The translations under genes were made by a program, and so were the position numbers. A model generated the notes under the pieces. It ran no database searches. It was not told the DNA's origin and was given only the letters and a program-made list of their open reading frames with translations. From an uncultured Spongiibacteraceae bacterium (lineage in GTDB: Bacteria; Pseudomonadota; Gammaproteobacteria; Pseudomonadales; CAMLJR01), in the NCBI GenBank assembly GCA_946480345.1, contig CAMLJR010000076.1, positions 1 to 12,990 of the forward strand: a stretch of DNA of 12,990 bases, given 5' to 3'. Of the stretch, positions 1-7,023 are shown one piece after another. Positions within the stretch are counted from its first letter, which is position 1, and every line of letters starts with the position of its first letter.

Positions 1-25
1 TCGTCGCCACCGCGAATGCTGTCGC

Positions 26-988
26 TCAATGCATGGGCTGGCGCCGTTTGCGATCCTGATTGTGAAACATCCACGCCAGTTGACCGATGTCGAGCAGCGC
101 GCACATTTGATCGACGACGGTACCCGCGAGCCACGGTCGTTTACTGCGCTGGCCGCGCCAGCGAACCTGATCGGGATCGAGCCGAACGCTATTCATCACC
201 TCATCGACGGCCAAGCCCCAATCCGCGCCATACAGCGAGATCACATAGCGATAATTTTCGCGCATCGGCTGCTCATAGCGCTCGGGCATTACCACTAACG
301 CGGTATCGATCGCCCGCACGTTGTAATCCTTAACCGGCAGTAAACCCATAAACCACGAAGTCTGACCGAAGATGCTGGTGAGACTGTCCTGTTCGAGCGG
401 ATAAATCGCGCCCAGCTCGGTCAGCGGCGCAGCCAGCGCTAAACCGCCCACGCGAAATAACAGACACTCGAACGGTTGCTGCGCCCATTGGGGACGGCCG
501 TTCGCCAGCCAATCGGCGGGGGCCGCCATCAACGCGAGCGCATCCTCCGGCTGTGCCGATTCCACGATTACCGGCTCGGCAGCGATCGGTTTCGTATCGA
601 CTGTCGGTTTCGCATCGATAGTCGGTTTCGTATCGATAGCCGGTATCGATTCGATAACCGTTCGAACCGGCGGTGCAATCTCAATCGGCGGCGCGATAGT
701 CGTCGGCACCTCGACAGGCGCCGTTACAACCTCAGGCTCGGCCACCGGTGGCAACGGCATACGCAGATTCAGCGTGCGGATCGGCTCGGCGTAGGGACGA
801 ATTGGCGGCTCGACGCGCGGCTCCCGTGCAGGCCGAGTCGCGGGCAGGATGGCGATATTCGGCGTTGAAGATAGGTTCGCCACAGCGGGTGCGGGTACAG
901 CGGCAACAGCGATGGGCTCAGCATCGTCGAGCAGGCTATCGAAATAGTCTTGCAAGGCTTGATCGGGCGATTGAAATCCGCTGCTCAT
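26..988 (-). CDS. parP: ParP-like CheW-domain protein (array-stabilising partner of ParC)
   Basis: The 320-residue protein has a short acidic N-terminal helix-like stretch (11-23, containing DYFDSLL), a long Pro/Ala/Val-rich linker (about 24-165) and a C-terminal CheW-like domain (about 172-305, from FECLLFRVGGLALAAPL to LLDIGQLAWMF). In Vibrio, ParP of this gene position ties ParC to CheA and keeps arrays at the pole; here that role is inferred from synteny and domain layout. The frame stays open upstream to 1444, but the extra 152 residues would lie inside the parA gene in another frame. The ATG at 988, 2 bases after the parA stop, is the natural start. A standalone cheW would be expected just past the window edge. 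The linker contains a hexapeptide repeat. Confidence 0.87.
   Translation of the reverse strand: MSSGFQSPDQALQDYFDSLLDDAEPIAVAAVPAPAVANLSSTPNIAILPATRPAREPRVEPPIRPYAEPIRTLNLRMPLPPVAEPEVVTAPVEVPTTIAPPIEIAPPVRTVIESIPAIDTKPTIDAKPTVDTKPIAAEPVIVESAQPEDALALMAAPADWLANGRPQWAQQPFECLLFRVGGLALAAPLTELGAIYPLEQDSLTSIFGQTSWFMGLLPVKDYNVRAIDTALVVMPERYEQPMRENYRYVISLYGADWGLAVDEVMNSVRLDPDQVRWRGQRSKRPWLAGTVVDQMCALLDIGQLAWMFHNQDRKRRQPMH
584..637 (-). repeat. Three hexapeptide repeats in the ParP linker
   Basis: ParP residues 118-135 read IDTKPT, IDAKPT, VDTKPI, three copies of an 18-base unit. The repetition is visible in the DNA as recurring TATCGAT-type and GTCGGTTT-type words. It lies within a proline-rich, probably disordered linker. 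Confidence 0.85.
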
Positions 989-990
989 GA

Positions 991-1794
991 TTAACCCAGC
1001 CCAATGCCGGACTTGATCGGCGGACGCGCCGATTGCTCGGCCAGAATCACTTTCAACAGCGAGGTATACGCTTCCACGCCGCGACAACCCGGGTCGAGCT
1101 GCGATGGCAGGCGGCCCGCTTTGCTGGCGTCGCGCAGGCGCGTGTCGACCGGAATCATGCCGGCCCAGATGCGATCCGAATATTGGTTGCGCAATGTCAG
1201 CAGGCTGCTTACCGATGCCTGCGTGCGGCGATCGAACATCGTCGGCACAATCAAATGCGACAGCGGTTTTTGCGTCGAGCGCGCGAGCATTTCCAGCGTG
1301 CGCAACATGCGCTCCAAACCCTTCAGTGCGAGAAATTCGGTCTGCACCGGAATCAATAATTTCTTGCATGCCGCGAGGGCATTGATCATCAGCGCACCGA
1401 GCACCGGCGGCGTATCGATCAGCGCGTAATCGAAATCGTCCCACAGTAATGCCAGTGCTTTCGCGAGACGCGTGCCGGTGCCGCTCAGCGCGCGCCGCTC
1501 GACGGTCGCCAGCGCAGGACTTGCGGCCAGCAGACGGATTTTTTCGTGCACGGCGGGCAGCAATAAGGCGTGGATTGCATCGCGTGAATTCAGTGGGTTT
1601 TCGGCAAACAGATCGAACGCGGAATGCGGGATGCGCTCGGGATCGTGGCCCAGATAACTGGTCAACGAGCCATGCGGATCGAGATCGATCAACAGCACGC
1701 GCGAGCCGCGTTCGGCCAACAAACCGGCGAGCGCAATCGTCGTGGTGGTTTTACCCACCCCGCCTTTTTGATTTGCGATCGACCAGATATGCAC
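991..1794 (-). CDS. parC: ParA-family ATPase for polar chemosensory array placement (ParC-like)
   Basis: This 267-residue ParA/MinD-type ATPase belongs to the group encoded in polar flagellar chemotaxis operons (ParC in Vibrio, PA1462-type in Pseudomonas). These recruit and partition chemotaxis arrays at the pole. It shows a deviant Walker A motif, KGGVGKTT, at 10-17, the DLDPHGSLT switch at 37-45 with D39, and Walker B IDTPP at 126-130 (D127). It is not a plasmid or chromosome partition ParA by context: no ParB follows, and the next gene encodes a CheW-domain partner. The start is GTG at 1794, with GGGG about 6 bases upstream. Its stop is 2 bases before the parP ATG. The gene name depends on context and family; soj or parA is used for the same gene in some genomes. 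Confidence 0.88.
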   Translation of the reverse strand: MHIWSIANQKGGVGKTTTTIALAGLLAERGSRVLLIDLDPHGSLTSYLGHDPERIPHSAFDLFAENPLNSRDAIHALLLPAVHEKIRLLAASPALATVERRALSGTGTRLAKALALLWDDFDYALIDTPPVLGALMINALAACKKLLIPVQTEFLALKGLERMLRTLEMLARSTQKPLSHLIVPTMFDRRTQASVSSLLTLRNQYSDRIWAGMIPVDTRLRDASKAGRLPSQLDPGCRGVEAYTSLLKVILAEQSARPPIKSGIGLG

Positions 1795-1950
1795 GTTGCG
1801 CCCCGATACCCGCGCGCGGCGGGCGTCAAATATTTGTTACCGATACGATGTTGGGGACTTTATCAGCAAGTTCTCGGCCACATGGAGAAACTTATTCGGC
1901 CACAGGAGCAAATACCTGAGCCGACTACCCGTTCCGCCAATTGGCTGCAA
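1795..1950 (-). promoter_or_regulatory. motD-parA intergenic region
   Basis: These 156 bases contain a candidate sigma-28 promoter (1893-1919) and a direct repeat. On the plus strand TCGGCCACA occurs at 1874-1882 and 1896-1904, each followed by a GGAG-type stretch, 22 bases apart. A 5-bp GC stem (1809-1813 with 1819-1823) lies immediately upstream of the parA ribosome site. No terminator with a T-run follows motD, so parA may be both read through from motD and started locally. Confidence 0.45.
1893..1919 (-). promoter_or_regulatory. Candidate sigma-28 (FliA) promoter upstream of parA
   Basis: On the coding strand TCAGGTAT is followed by an 11-base spacer and GCCGAATA. Against the enteric sigma-28 consensus TAAAGTTT-N11-GCCGATAA this matches 11 of 16 positions with exact spacing; TCAGGT is also near the Pseudomonas-style TCAAGT. 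It would leave a leader of about 90 bases before parA. The assignment is by eye only. Confidence 0.35.
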
Positions 1951-2847
1951 TTATGGTGCGGCCGGCGCAACGACGGGTGCGGGAATCGGCGGCGGCAATA
2001 TCGTCGGCGCTTCTTCGATAGAAATCCCGCTCGAACTCGCTTCTCCCGCCGCCTGATCTTTGGGCGCGACCGCTTTCAGCACCGGCCTCAACTCGCCGCT
2101 CTTCGAAATCATCAGCACCACGCGACGATTGCGGGTGCGATTGTCCGGCGTGTCGTTCGCCGCTACCGGCTGAAATTCACCGTAACCGGCGGCAACCAGA
2201 CGCGAAGCATCGATGCCCTCTTCAATAAATAACTGCACCACTGCCGACGCACGCGCCGACGATAACTCCCAATTGCTCGGATAGCGTGGGGTGTGAATCG
2301 GCACATTGTCGGTAAAGCCTTCGACCCGCACGGCATTTTTCTGCTCTTTCAGAATCGCGGCGATTTGGCCGAGCAGCACAAGCGCGTTTTTGCTCAGCGT
2401 CGCATCGCCGCTATCGAACAGCAGCGATGAGCGCATTTCGACTTCGAGCCATTCCTCGTTGCCGCGCAGCGTCACCATGTCCTGCTTCATCAAATCGCCG
2501 AACGCCTGCTCGATCTGATTCGCGATCTGCTGGAACTCATCGGGCATGTCGCTTTCCTGCTCGCCGCCCTGCCCATCCTTGTCTTTGGCGGCGGCATCGT
2601 TGAGCTGAATGAGATTGGTGGGATTCGATTTGGCGGTTTCGCCGATCTGGATGGCCTCGACCGCCAGCTCGGGCTGATTGAATGCGTTTTCGAGCGTATT
2701 CGACAGCACGCGGTACTTGCTTTCGTTGACCTGCGAGATCGAATACATCACCACGAAGAATGCGAACAGCAGCGTAATGAAATCGGCATAGGACACCAGC
2801 CACCGCTCGTGGTTGGTGTGCTCCTCGTGACGCTTGCGCCGGCCCAT
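1951..2847 (-). CDS. motD: MotD (MotB-family), peptidoglycan-anchored stator subunit
   Basis: MotB-family proteins anchor the stator to peptidoglycan and supply the proton-binding aspartate. With the ATG at 2847 the product is 298 residues. It has a basic N-terminus (MGRRKRHEEH), one membrane segment at about 20-38 carrying the critical D22 in SYADFITLLFAFF, and a linker and plug region. An OmpA-like domain at about 135-250 includes VEGFTDNVPI and ELSSARASAV. A Pro/Ala tail (about 280-298) ends it. The frame also opens at 2910, overlapping motC by 20 bases, but that site lacks a good ribosome site, whereas GAGG lies 6 bases before 2847. Known MotD proteins also begin with M-x-R-R. No promoter is evident between motC and motD. 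Confidence 0.95.
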   Translation of the reverse strand: MGRRKRHEEHTNHERWLVSYADFITLLFAFFVVMYSISQVNESKYRVLSNTLENAFNQPELAVEAIQIGETAKSNPTNLIQLNDAAAKDKDGQGGEQESDMPDEFQQIANQIEQAFGDLMKQDMVTLRGNEEWLEVEMRSSLLFDSGDATLSKNALVLLGQIAAILKEQKNAVRVEGFTDNVPIHTPRYPSNWELSSARASAVVQLFIEEGIDASRLVAAGYGEFQPVAANDTPDNRTRNRRVVLMISKSGELRPVLKAVAPKDQAAGEASSSGISIEEAPTILPPPIPAPVVAPAAP

Positions 2848-2890
2848 CCCGTACCTCGTTACCTGCGTATCGCTGCGGTTCCGCCCATAG

Positions 2891-3634
2891 CTAAGGCTCG
2901 ACGAAGCCATTGAGCTTCAACTCGATTGCGCGCGGGTTTTCGCCCTCGGCAATAGCGATGACTCCTTCGATCAACATCTCCCGATACTGCGATTCGATAC
3001 GCGCCTGCACGCGCAGCTTCGCCGCCACCGGCAAAAAGAACAGGTTCGCGAGCCCAACGCCGTAGATCGTCGCTACAAACGCAGTCGCGATACCGGGGCC
3101 GAGTTTGCTGGGATCGGCAAGATTGCCCATCACGTGAATAAGCCCGAGCACGGCGCCGATGATGCCGATCGTCGGCGAATAGCCGCCCATGCTTTCGTAG
3201 AACTTGGCCGCGTTGATATCGCGCTGTTCGCGCAGATCGGATTCAAGTTCCATCACCGCGCGAATCGAATCGGGCTCGCTGCCATCGACCAGCAGTTGCA
3301 AACCTTTACGCGCAAACGCATCGCGTTCGGTTTCGGCAACGGTTTCCAGACCGAGCAACCCTTCCTTGCGCGCCGACATCGCCCAGCGCACGATCTTGCT
3401 GACGCCTCCGTTGAAATCGAGCCGCAGCGGCACGAATACGAGCACGAGCCGACGCACCGCCAGCTGCATCGTGGTCAGCGGTGTTTGCAGCATGGCGGCA
3501 CCGAGCGTTCCGCCGATCACGATGATCGCTGCCGGCGCATTCGCCAACGCACCCAGATGACCGCCTTCCAGCCAATTACCGCCGATGATGGCGGTGAGGC
3601 CGACGATGACTCCGAGTACGCTCAATGCATCCAT
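2891..3634 (-). CDS. motC: MotC (MotA-family), flagellar stator subunit
   Basis: MotA-family proteins form the proton-conducting ring of the stator and push on FliG. The 247-residue protein has membrane segments at about 3-20, 32-50, 154-172 and 182-203. The large cytoplasmic loop between the second and third contains charged residues R89, K90, E91 and E97 in the ARKEGLLGLE segment expected to contact FliG. The signature GYSPTIGIIGAVLGLIHVMGNL at 151-172 includes P154, in the position of the functionally important MotA proline. Because it lies next to cheB and before motD, as in Pseudomonas, MotC is the better name than MotA. In Pseudomonas a second pair, MotAB, is encoded elsewhere; whether that is so here cannot be seen. 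The start has only a weak GAG and probably depends on cheB translation. Confidence 0.95.
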   Translation of the reverse strand: MDALSVLGVIVGLTAIIGGNWLEGGHLGALANAPAAIIVIGGTLGAAMLQTPLTTMQLAVRRLVLVFVPLRLDFNGGVSKIVRWAMSARKEGLLGLETVAETERDAFARKGLQLLVDGSEPDSIRAVMELESDLREQRDINAAKFYESMGGYSPTIGIIGAVLGLIHVMGNLADPSKLGPGIATAFVATIYGVGLANLFFLPVAAKLRVQARIESQYREMLIEGVIAIAEGENPRAIELKLNGFVEP

Positions 3635-3636
3635 GA

Positions 3637-4722
3637 TCAGCTCATTTCCGCAAGGCGCGGTCCTATTTGTTGTAACGCCAGGATTTCATCGGCGAGATTC
3701 GCTTTGGCAATCGCCATCGGCATGCCGTAAATCACCGAGGTCGCTTCGTCCTGCGCCCATACCGATGCGCCGCTTTGTTTCAGCAGCTTCGCGCCTTCGC
3801 AACCGTCGCTGCCCATGCCGGTCAGCACTAATGCCAACACCTGATCGCGATAAACGTTCGCCGCCGATGCAAAGGTAATGTCGACGCAGGGTTTGTAATT
3901 GACGCGCTCATCGCCCGGCAGCACTTTCACCTTGCCGCCTTTTGAAATCATCAATTGCTTGCCGCCCGGCGCCAGCAATGCGACGCCTGGTCGCAGGCTG
4001 TCGCCATCGATGGCTTCCTTCACTTCAATTTTGCACAGGCTGTTCAGGCGCTCGGCAAACGCGGATGTGAAAGTCGCCGGCATGTGCTGAATTAATACGA
4101 TGGGAAACGGAAAATTCGCCGGTAATGCACTCAACACTTTTTGCAGCGCGACGGGCCCGCCGGTGGAAGTGCCGATCGCTACCAGACTGTAGTTTTTGCG
4201 TGCGCGCGTTGCAGTACGCGGCGGTTGTTCTTTTGTAGCGGGAGTCGCCGACGCAGCTTCTCTAACAGGCTTGCTCAGCGGCGCAGCGGCACGGACTGGC
4301 GTCGATGGTGCCACCGGTTTGCGCCGGGCTTTCGCGACCATCTTGATACGTTCGGCGAGCTTGTCTTTCAGCTCGACCGAATTGCGTGAAATCTCGTCGA
4401 AATTTTTCGGCAGATAATCGACGGCGCCGGCGTCGAGCGAATCGAGCGTGACGCGCGCGCCTTCGTACGTCAGCGACGAAAACATCAAAATCGGCGTCGG
4501 TTGTTTCGCCATGATTTCGCGCACTGCGGAAATGCCGTCCATAACCGGCATTTCGTAATCCATCGTGACGACGTCGGGTTTCAGTTCGAGCACCTTGGCA
4601 ACGCCTTCGCGACCATTGCTGGCAGTACCGACCACACGCAGGCCCGGGCATTGATCGATCATCTCGGTCAGCCGGCGGCGGAAGAAACTGGAGTCATCCA
4701 CAATGAGCACGGTAACCGTCAT
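3637..4722 (-). CDS. cheB: CheB, receptor methylesterase/deamidase response regulator
   Basis: CheB removes methyl groups from chemoreceptor glutamates when phosphorylated by CheA, giving sensory adaptation. The 361-residue protein has an N-terminal receiver domain with acidic pair D9-D10, phospho-site D55 (TMDYEMPVMDG) and K106 (YLPKNF). A linker runs at about 130-175, then the esterase domain with the expected triad: S186 in GTSTGGP, H213 in IQHMP and D306 in GMGSDG. GAGG lies 6 bases before the ATG. Its stop is 2 bases before the motC ATG, so the two are very likely co-translated. No CheR gene is in this window; in Pseudomonas cheR lies elsewhere. Length is normal for the family. Confidence 0.97.
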   Translation of the reverse strand: MTVTVLIVDDSSFFRRRLTEMIDQCPGLRVVGTASNGREGVAKVLELKPDVVTMDYEMPVMDGISAVREIMAKQPTPILMFSSLTYEGARVTLDSLDAGAVDYLPKNFDEISRNSVELKDKLAERIKMVAKARRKPVAPSTPVRAAAPLSKPVREAASATPATKEQPPRTATRARKNYSLVAIGTSTGGPVALQKVLSALPANFPFPIVLIQHMPATFTSAFAERLNSLCKIEVKEAIDGDSLRPGVALLAPGGKQLMISKGGKVKVLPGDERVNYKPCVDITFASAANVYRDQVLALVLTGMGSDGCEGAKLLKQSGASVWAQDEATSVIYGMPMAIAKANLADEILALQQIGPRLAEMS

Positions 4723-4782
4723 TCACTACCTCAAATCTGTTTAATTTTTTGTTTGTTTATCGGGTATCGCTAGCGAGATACA
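4723..4782 (-). promoter_or_regulatory. cheA-cheB spacer with palindrome and A-rich leader
   Basis: The 60-base gap holds a perfect 10-base palindrome TCGCTAGCGA just after the cheA stop. A run rich in A on the coding strand (about 4740-4760) follows, then GAGG (4729-4732) 6 bases before the cheB ATG. There is no T-run after the palindrome on the coding strand, so it is not a typical terminator. An A-rich leader often helps ribosome loading; that role is inferred. Confidence 0.4.
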
Positions 4783-7014
4783 TCAGCGCGCATAACGCTT
4801 CAGCATGCTCGGCACGTCGAGAATCAATGCGATGCGGCCATCGCCGGTGATCGTCGCGCCGGCCATACCCGGCGTGCCCTGCAACATTTTGCCGAGCGGT
4901 TTGATGACGACCTCTTCCTGCCCGATCAATTGATCGACGACAAAACCGACGCGCTGAATGCCGACCGATACGATCACCACATGCGCCTCTTCGGGACGCG
5001 GTTCGCCGTAGGTATTTTTGACGAGCCAGCTTTTCAGGAAGAACAGCGGAATCGCTTTGTCGCGCACGGTAATCACTTCGCGACCGTCGATCACGTTCAC
5101 GCGGCGCAAATCCATGTGGAAAATTTCGTTAACGCTGGCGAGCGGCAGCGCAAATGTCTGCTGCCCGAGCATCACCATCAATGTCGGCATGATCGCGAGC
5201 GTCAGCGGTACTTTGATGACGAGCCGCGTGCCTTCGCCGACCTTGGAAATAATCTGGATCTGGCCGTTCAGCTGCGAAATTTTGGTTTTGACGACATCCA
5301 TGCCGACACCGCGACCGGACACGTCGGAGATTTCGGTCTTGGTCGAAAAACCCGGCAGGAAAATCAAATTAAAACATTCGGTATCGCTGAGGCGCGCCGC
5401 CGCATCGGTATCGAGCAAACCTTTCTCGACCACTTTTTGGCGGAGAATTTCCGGGTCCATGCCTGCGCCGTCATCGGTGATCGACAACAGAATGTGATCG
5501 CCCTCCTGCTCGGCCGCGAGCACGATTTTGCCTGCGCGCGGTTTACCGGCGGATTCGCGCTTTTCCGGATTTTCGATACCGTGATCGACCGCATTGCGCA
5601 CCAAATGCACCAACGGATCGGCCAGCGCTTCGACCAGATTTTTATCGAGATCGGTTTCTTCGCCCTGCAATTCGAGCACGACTTCTTTTTTCAGATTGCG
5701 CGCGAGATCGCGCACGACGCGCGGAAACCGGCCGAATACTTTTTTGATCGGTTGCATCCGCGTTTTCATCACGGCGGTTTGCAGATCGGCGGTGACGACA
5801 TCGAGATTGCCGACCGCTTTTACCAATGCTTCTTCGCCGCTGCTGGCACCGAGCCGAACCAGCCGGTTACGTACCAGTACCAGCTCGCCCACCATGTTCA
5901 TGATGTCGTCGAGACGTTGCGTGTCGACACGCACCGTCGTTTCGGCAGCAGCGCCACCCTTCTGACCTTCGTCGTCGGATGCGGCAGCCGGTTTTTCGAC
6001 GCGCGGTGGCGTCGGCGCAGCCGCAGGTTTTGCCGCGGCAACCGGTGCCGGTTTTGGAGCGGGAGCAGGAACAGGAACAGAAACAGGTGCGGGCGACGGC
6101 GCCGGCACCGATGCCGCTGCTACGGGCGCGACAACCGCCGGGCCTTTGCCCTTGCCATGCAATTGATCGAGCAACGCTTCGAATTCGTCATCGCGAATTA
6201 AATCGTCGCCACCGGCTGCGGGCGCAGGTGCTGCAGGCGCGTTGGATACGGCGCTCGGAGCGCTGCCTTTACCGTGCAGTTGATCGAGCAGTGCATCGAA
6301 TTCGTCTTCGGTGATTTCATCGCTGCCGCCGCTTGCCGTAACCGGAGCGACAGGCGCGGCGGCCGGCTTGTTCTTGCCTTGCAACTGATCGAGCAACGCC
6401 TCGAATTCATCTTCGGTGATTTCATCGGAATTGCTGGCTGCGGCAGCGGCGGGCGCGGCGCCCTCGGAGTCTGAATTCGGGGATTCGGGGCCGAGCGCAT
6501 TTAGAAACTGCTCGAACTCGGCGTCGGTAATATCCTGATGCGCATCGCCTGACGCGGCAGGCGATGAAACGGCGATGGCCGCTTGCGCTGGCATTTCCGC
6601 AGCGACCGGCGCGGCCTCATCGGCGCCGCCTTCAACCAGATCGTGCAGGCGCGCAAGTAAATCGGGATCGGCAGGCGTCGGCTCTTCACCCGACTTCACC
6701 TGCGTGAACATTTCGTTGACGGCATCGAGCGCCTGCAACACCACGTCCATCAGTGCCGGCGTCACCGAACGTTTGCCGTTGCGCAGCATGTCGAACAGGT
6801 TTTCGGTGATGTGGCAGCATTCGACCAGTGCGTTCAATTGCAGAAAGCCGGCGCCGCCTTTAACGGTATGGAACCCGCGGAAAATCGCATTCAATAAATC
6901 GCGATCGGCCGGACGCTGTTCGAGATCGACCAATTGCTCGGACAGGTGCTCGAGAATTTCGCCTGCCTCGACCAAAAAGTCCTGCAGAATTTCTTCGTCT
7001 TCGCCGAAGCTCAT
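4783..7014 (-). CDS. cheA: CheA, chemotaxis histidine kinase with repeat-bearing linker
   Basis: CheA autophosphorylates under control of receptors and CheW, then passes phosphate to CheY and CheB. The 743-residue protein has an N-terminal HPt domain (about 1-105) with phospho-site H49 in FHTVKGGAGF and a long linker (about 106-355). The dimerisation domain spans about 358-430. The ATPase domain (about 430-605) shows the N-box LVRNAVDHGIE at 471-481, DDGAGMD at 514-520, GFSTKTE near 555-561 and GRGVGMDVV at 567-575. A CheW-like regulatory domain follows (about 605-743). The linker has no recognisable folded P2 domain. Instead it carries four repeats of the DEITEDEFEALLDQLHGK type followed by an Ala/Pro-rich stretch. 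AAGGA lies 6 bases before the ATG. The stop is 60 bases before cheB. Confidence 0.98.
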   Translation of the reverse strand: MSFGEDEEILQDFLVEAGEILEHLSEQLVDLEQRPADRDLLNAIFRGFHTVKGGAGFLQLNALVECCHITENLFDMLRNGKRSVTPALMDVVLQALDAVNEMFTQVKSGEEPTPADPDLLARLHDLVEGGADEAAPVAAEMPAQAAIAVSSPAASGDAHQDITDAEFEQFLNALGPESPNSDSEGAAPAAAAASNSDEITEDEFEALLDQLQGKNKPAAAPVAPVTASGGSDEITEDEFDALLDQLHGKGSAPSAVSNAPAAPAPAAGGDDLIRDDEFEALLDQLHGKGKGPAVVAPVAAASVPAPSPAPVSVPVPAPAPKPAPVAAAKPAAAPTPPRVEKPAAASDDEGQKGGAAAETTVRVDTQRLDDIMNMVGELVLVRNRLVRLGASSGEEALVKAVGNLDVVTADLQTAVMKTRMQPIKKVFGRFPRVVRDLARNLKKEVVLELQGEETDLDKNLVEALADPLVHLVRNAVDHGIENPEKRESAGKPRAGKIVLAAEQEGDHILLSITDDGAGMDPEILRQKVVEKGLLDTDAAARLSDTECFNLIFLPGFSTKTEISDVSGRGVGMDVVKTKISQLNGQIQIISKVGEGTRLVIKVPLTLAIMPTLMVMLGQQTFALPLASVNEIFHMDLRRVNVIDGREVITVRDKAIPLFFLKSWLVKNTYGEPRPEEAHVVIVSVGIQRVGFVVDQLIGQEEVVIKPLGKMLQGTPGMAGATITGDGRIALILDVPSMLKRYAR
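6067..6087 (-). repeat. Short hexanucleotide repeat in the CheA Pro-rich linker
   Basis: On the plus strand the units AGGAAC, AGGAAC and AGAAAC follow each other, encoding alternating Pro and Val/Ser residues (about 310-316 of CheA). The unit length keeps frame, so copy-number change would alter linker length without breaking the gene. Confidence 0.6.
6151..6534 (-). repeat. Four degenerate acidic repeats in the CheA linker
   Basis: CheA residues 161-174, 197-214, 232-249 and 270-288 are copies of a unit with consensus D-E-I-T-E-D-E-F-E-A-L-L-D-Q-L-H-G-K. The first copy is the most degenerate (DITDAEFEQFLNAL). They are separated by Ala/Pro/Gly-rich spacers of roughly 17-22 residues. The arrangement is where other CheA proteins have a P2 CheY/CheB-docking domain. 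Confidence 0.9.
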
Positions 7015-7023
7015 ACGTGTTCC

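Noticed and set aside
26..1444. 472-residue reading frame as one gene
   Set aside because: Its first 152 codons overlap the ParA-type gene in another frame and look like shadow sequence; the real gene starts at the ATG at 988.
991..1794. Plasmid or chromosome partition ParA
   Set aside because: There is no ParB or centromere-like array; the next gene is a CheW-domain partner, and the order matches chemotaxis ParC/ParP.
1624..2232. 202-residue plus-strand frame crossing the parA-motD gap
   Set aside because: It overlaps both genes in antisense and has an Arg/His-rich shadow composition; the gap itself is better explained as regulatory.
4752..4765. Sigma-28 -10 (CCCGATAA) upstream of cheB
   Set aside because: The -10 matches 7 of 8, but no -35 is present at the right distance.
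4930..6201. 423-residue plus-strand frame opposite cheA
   Set aside because: It is antisense to a strongly conserved gene, rich in H, R, F and D as expected from the mirrored codons, with no domain I recognise.
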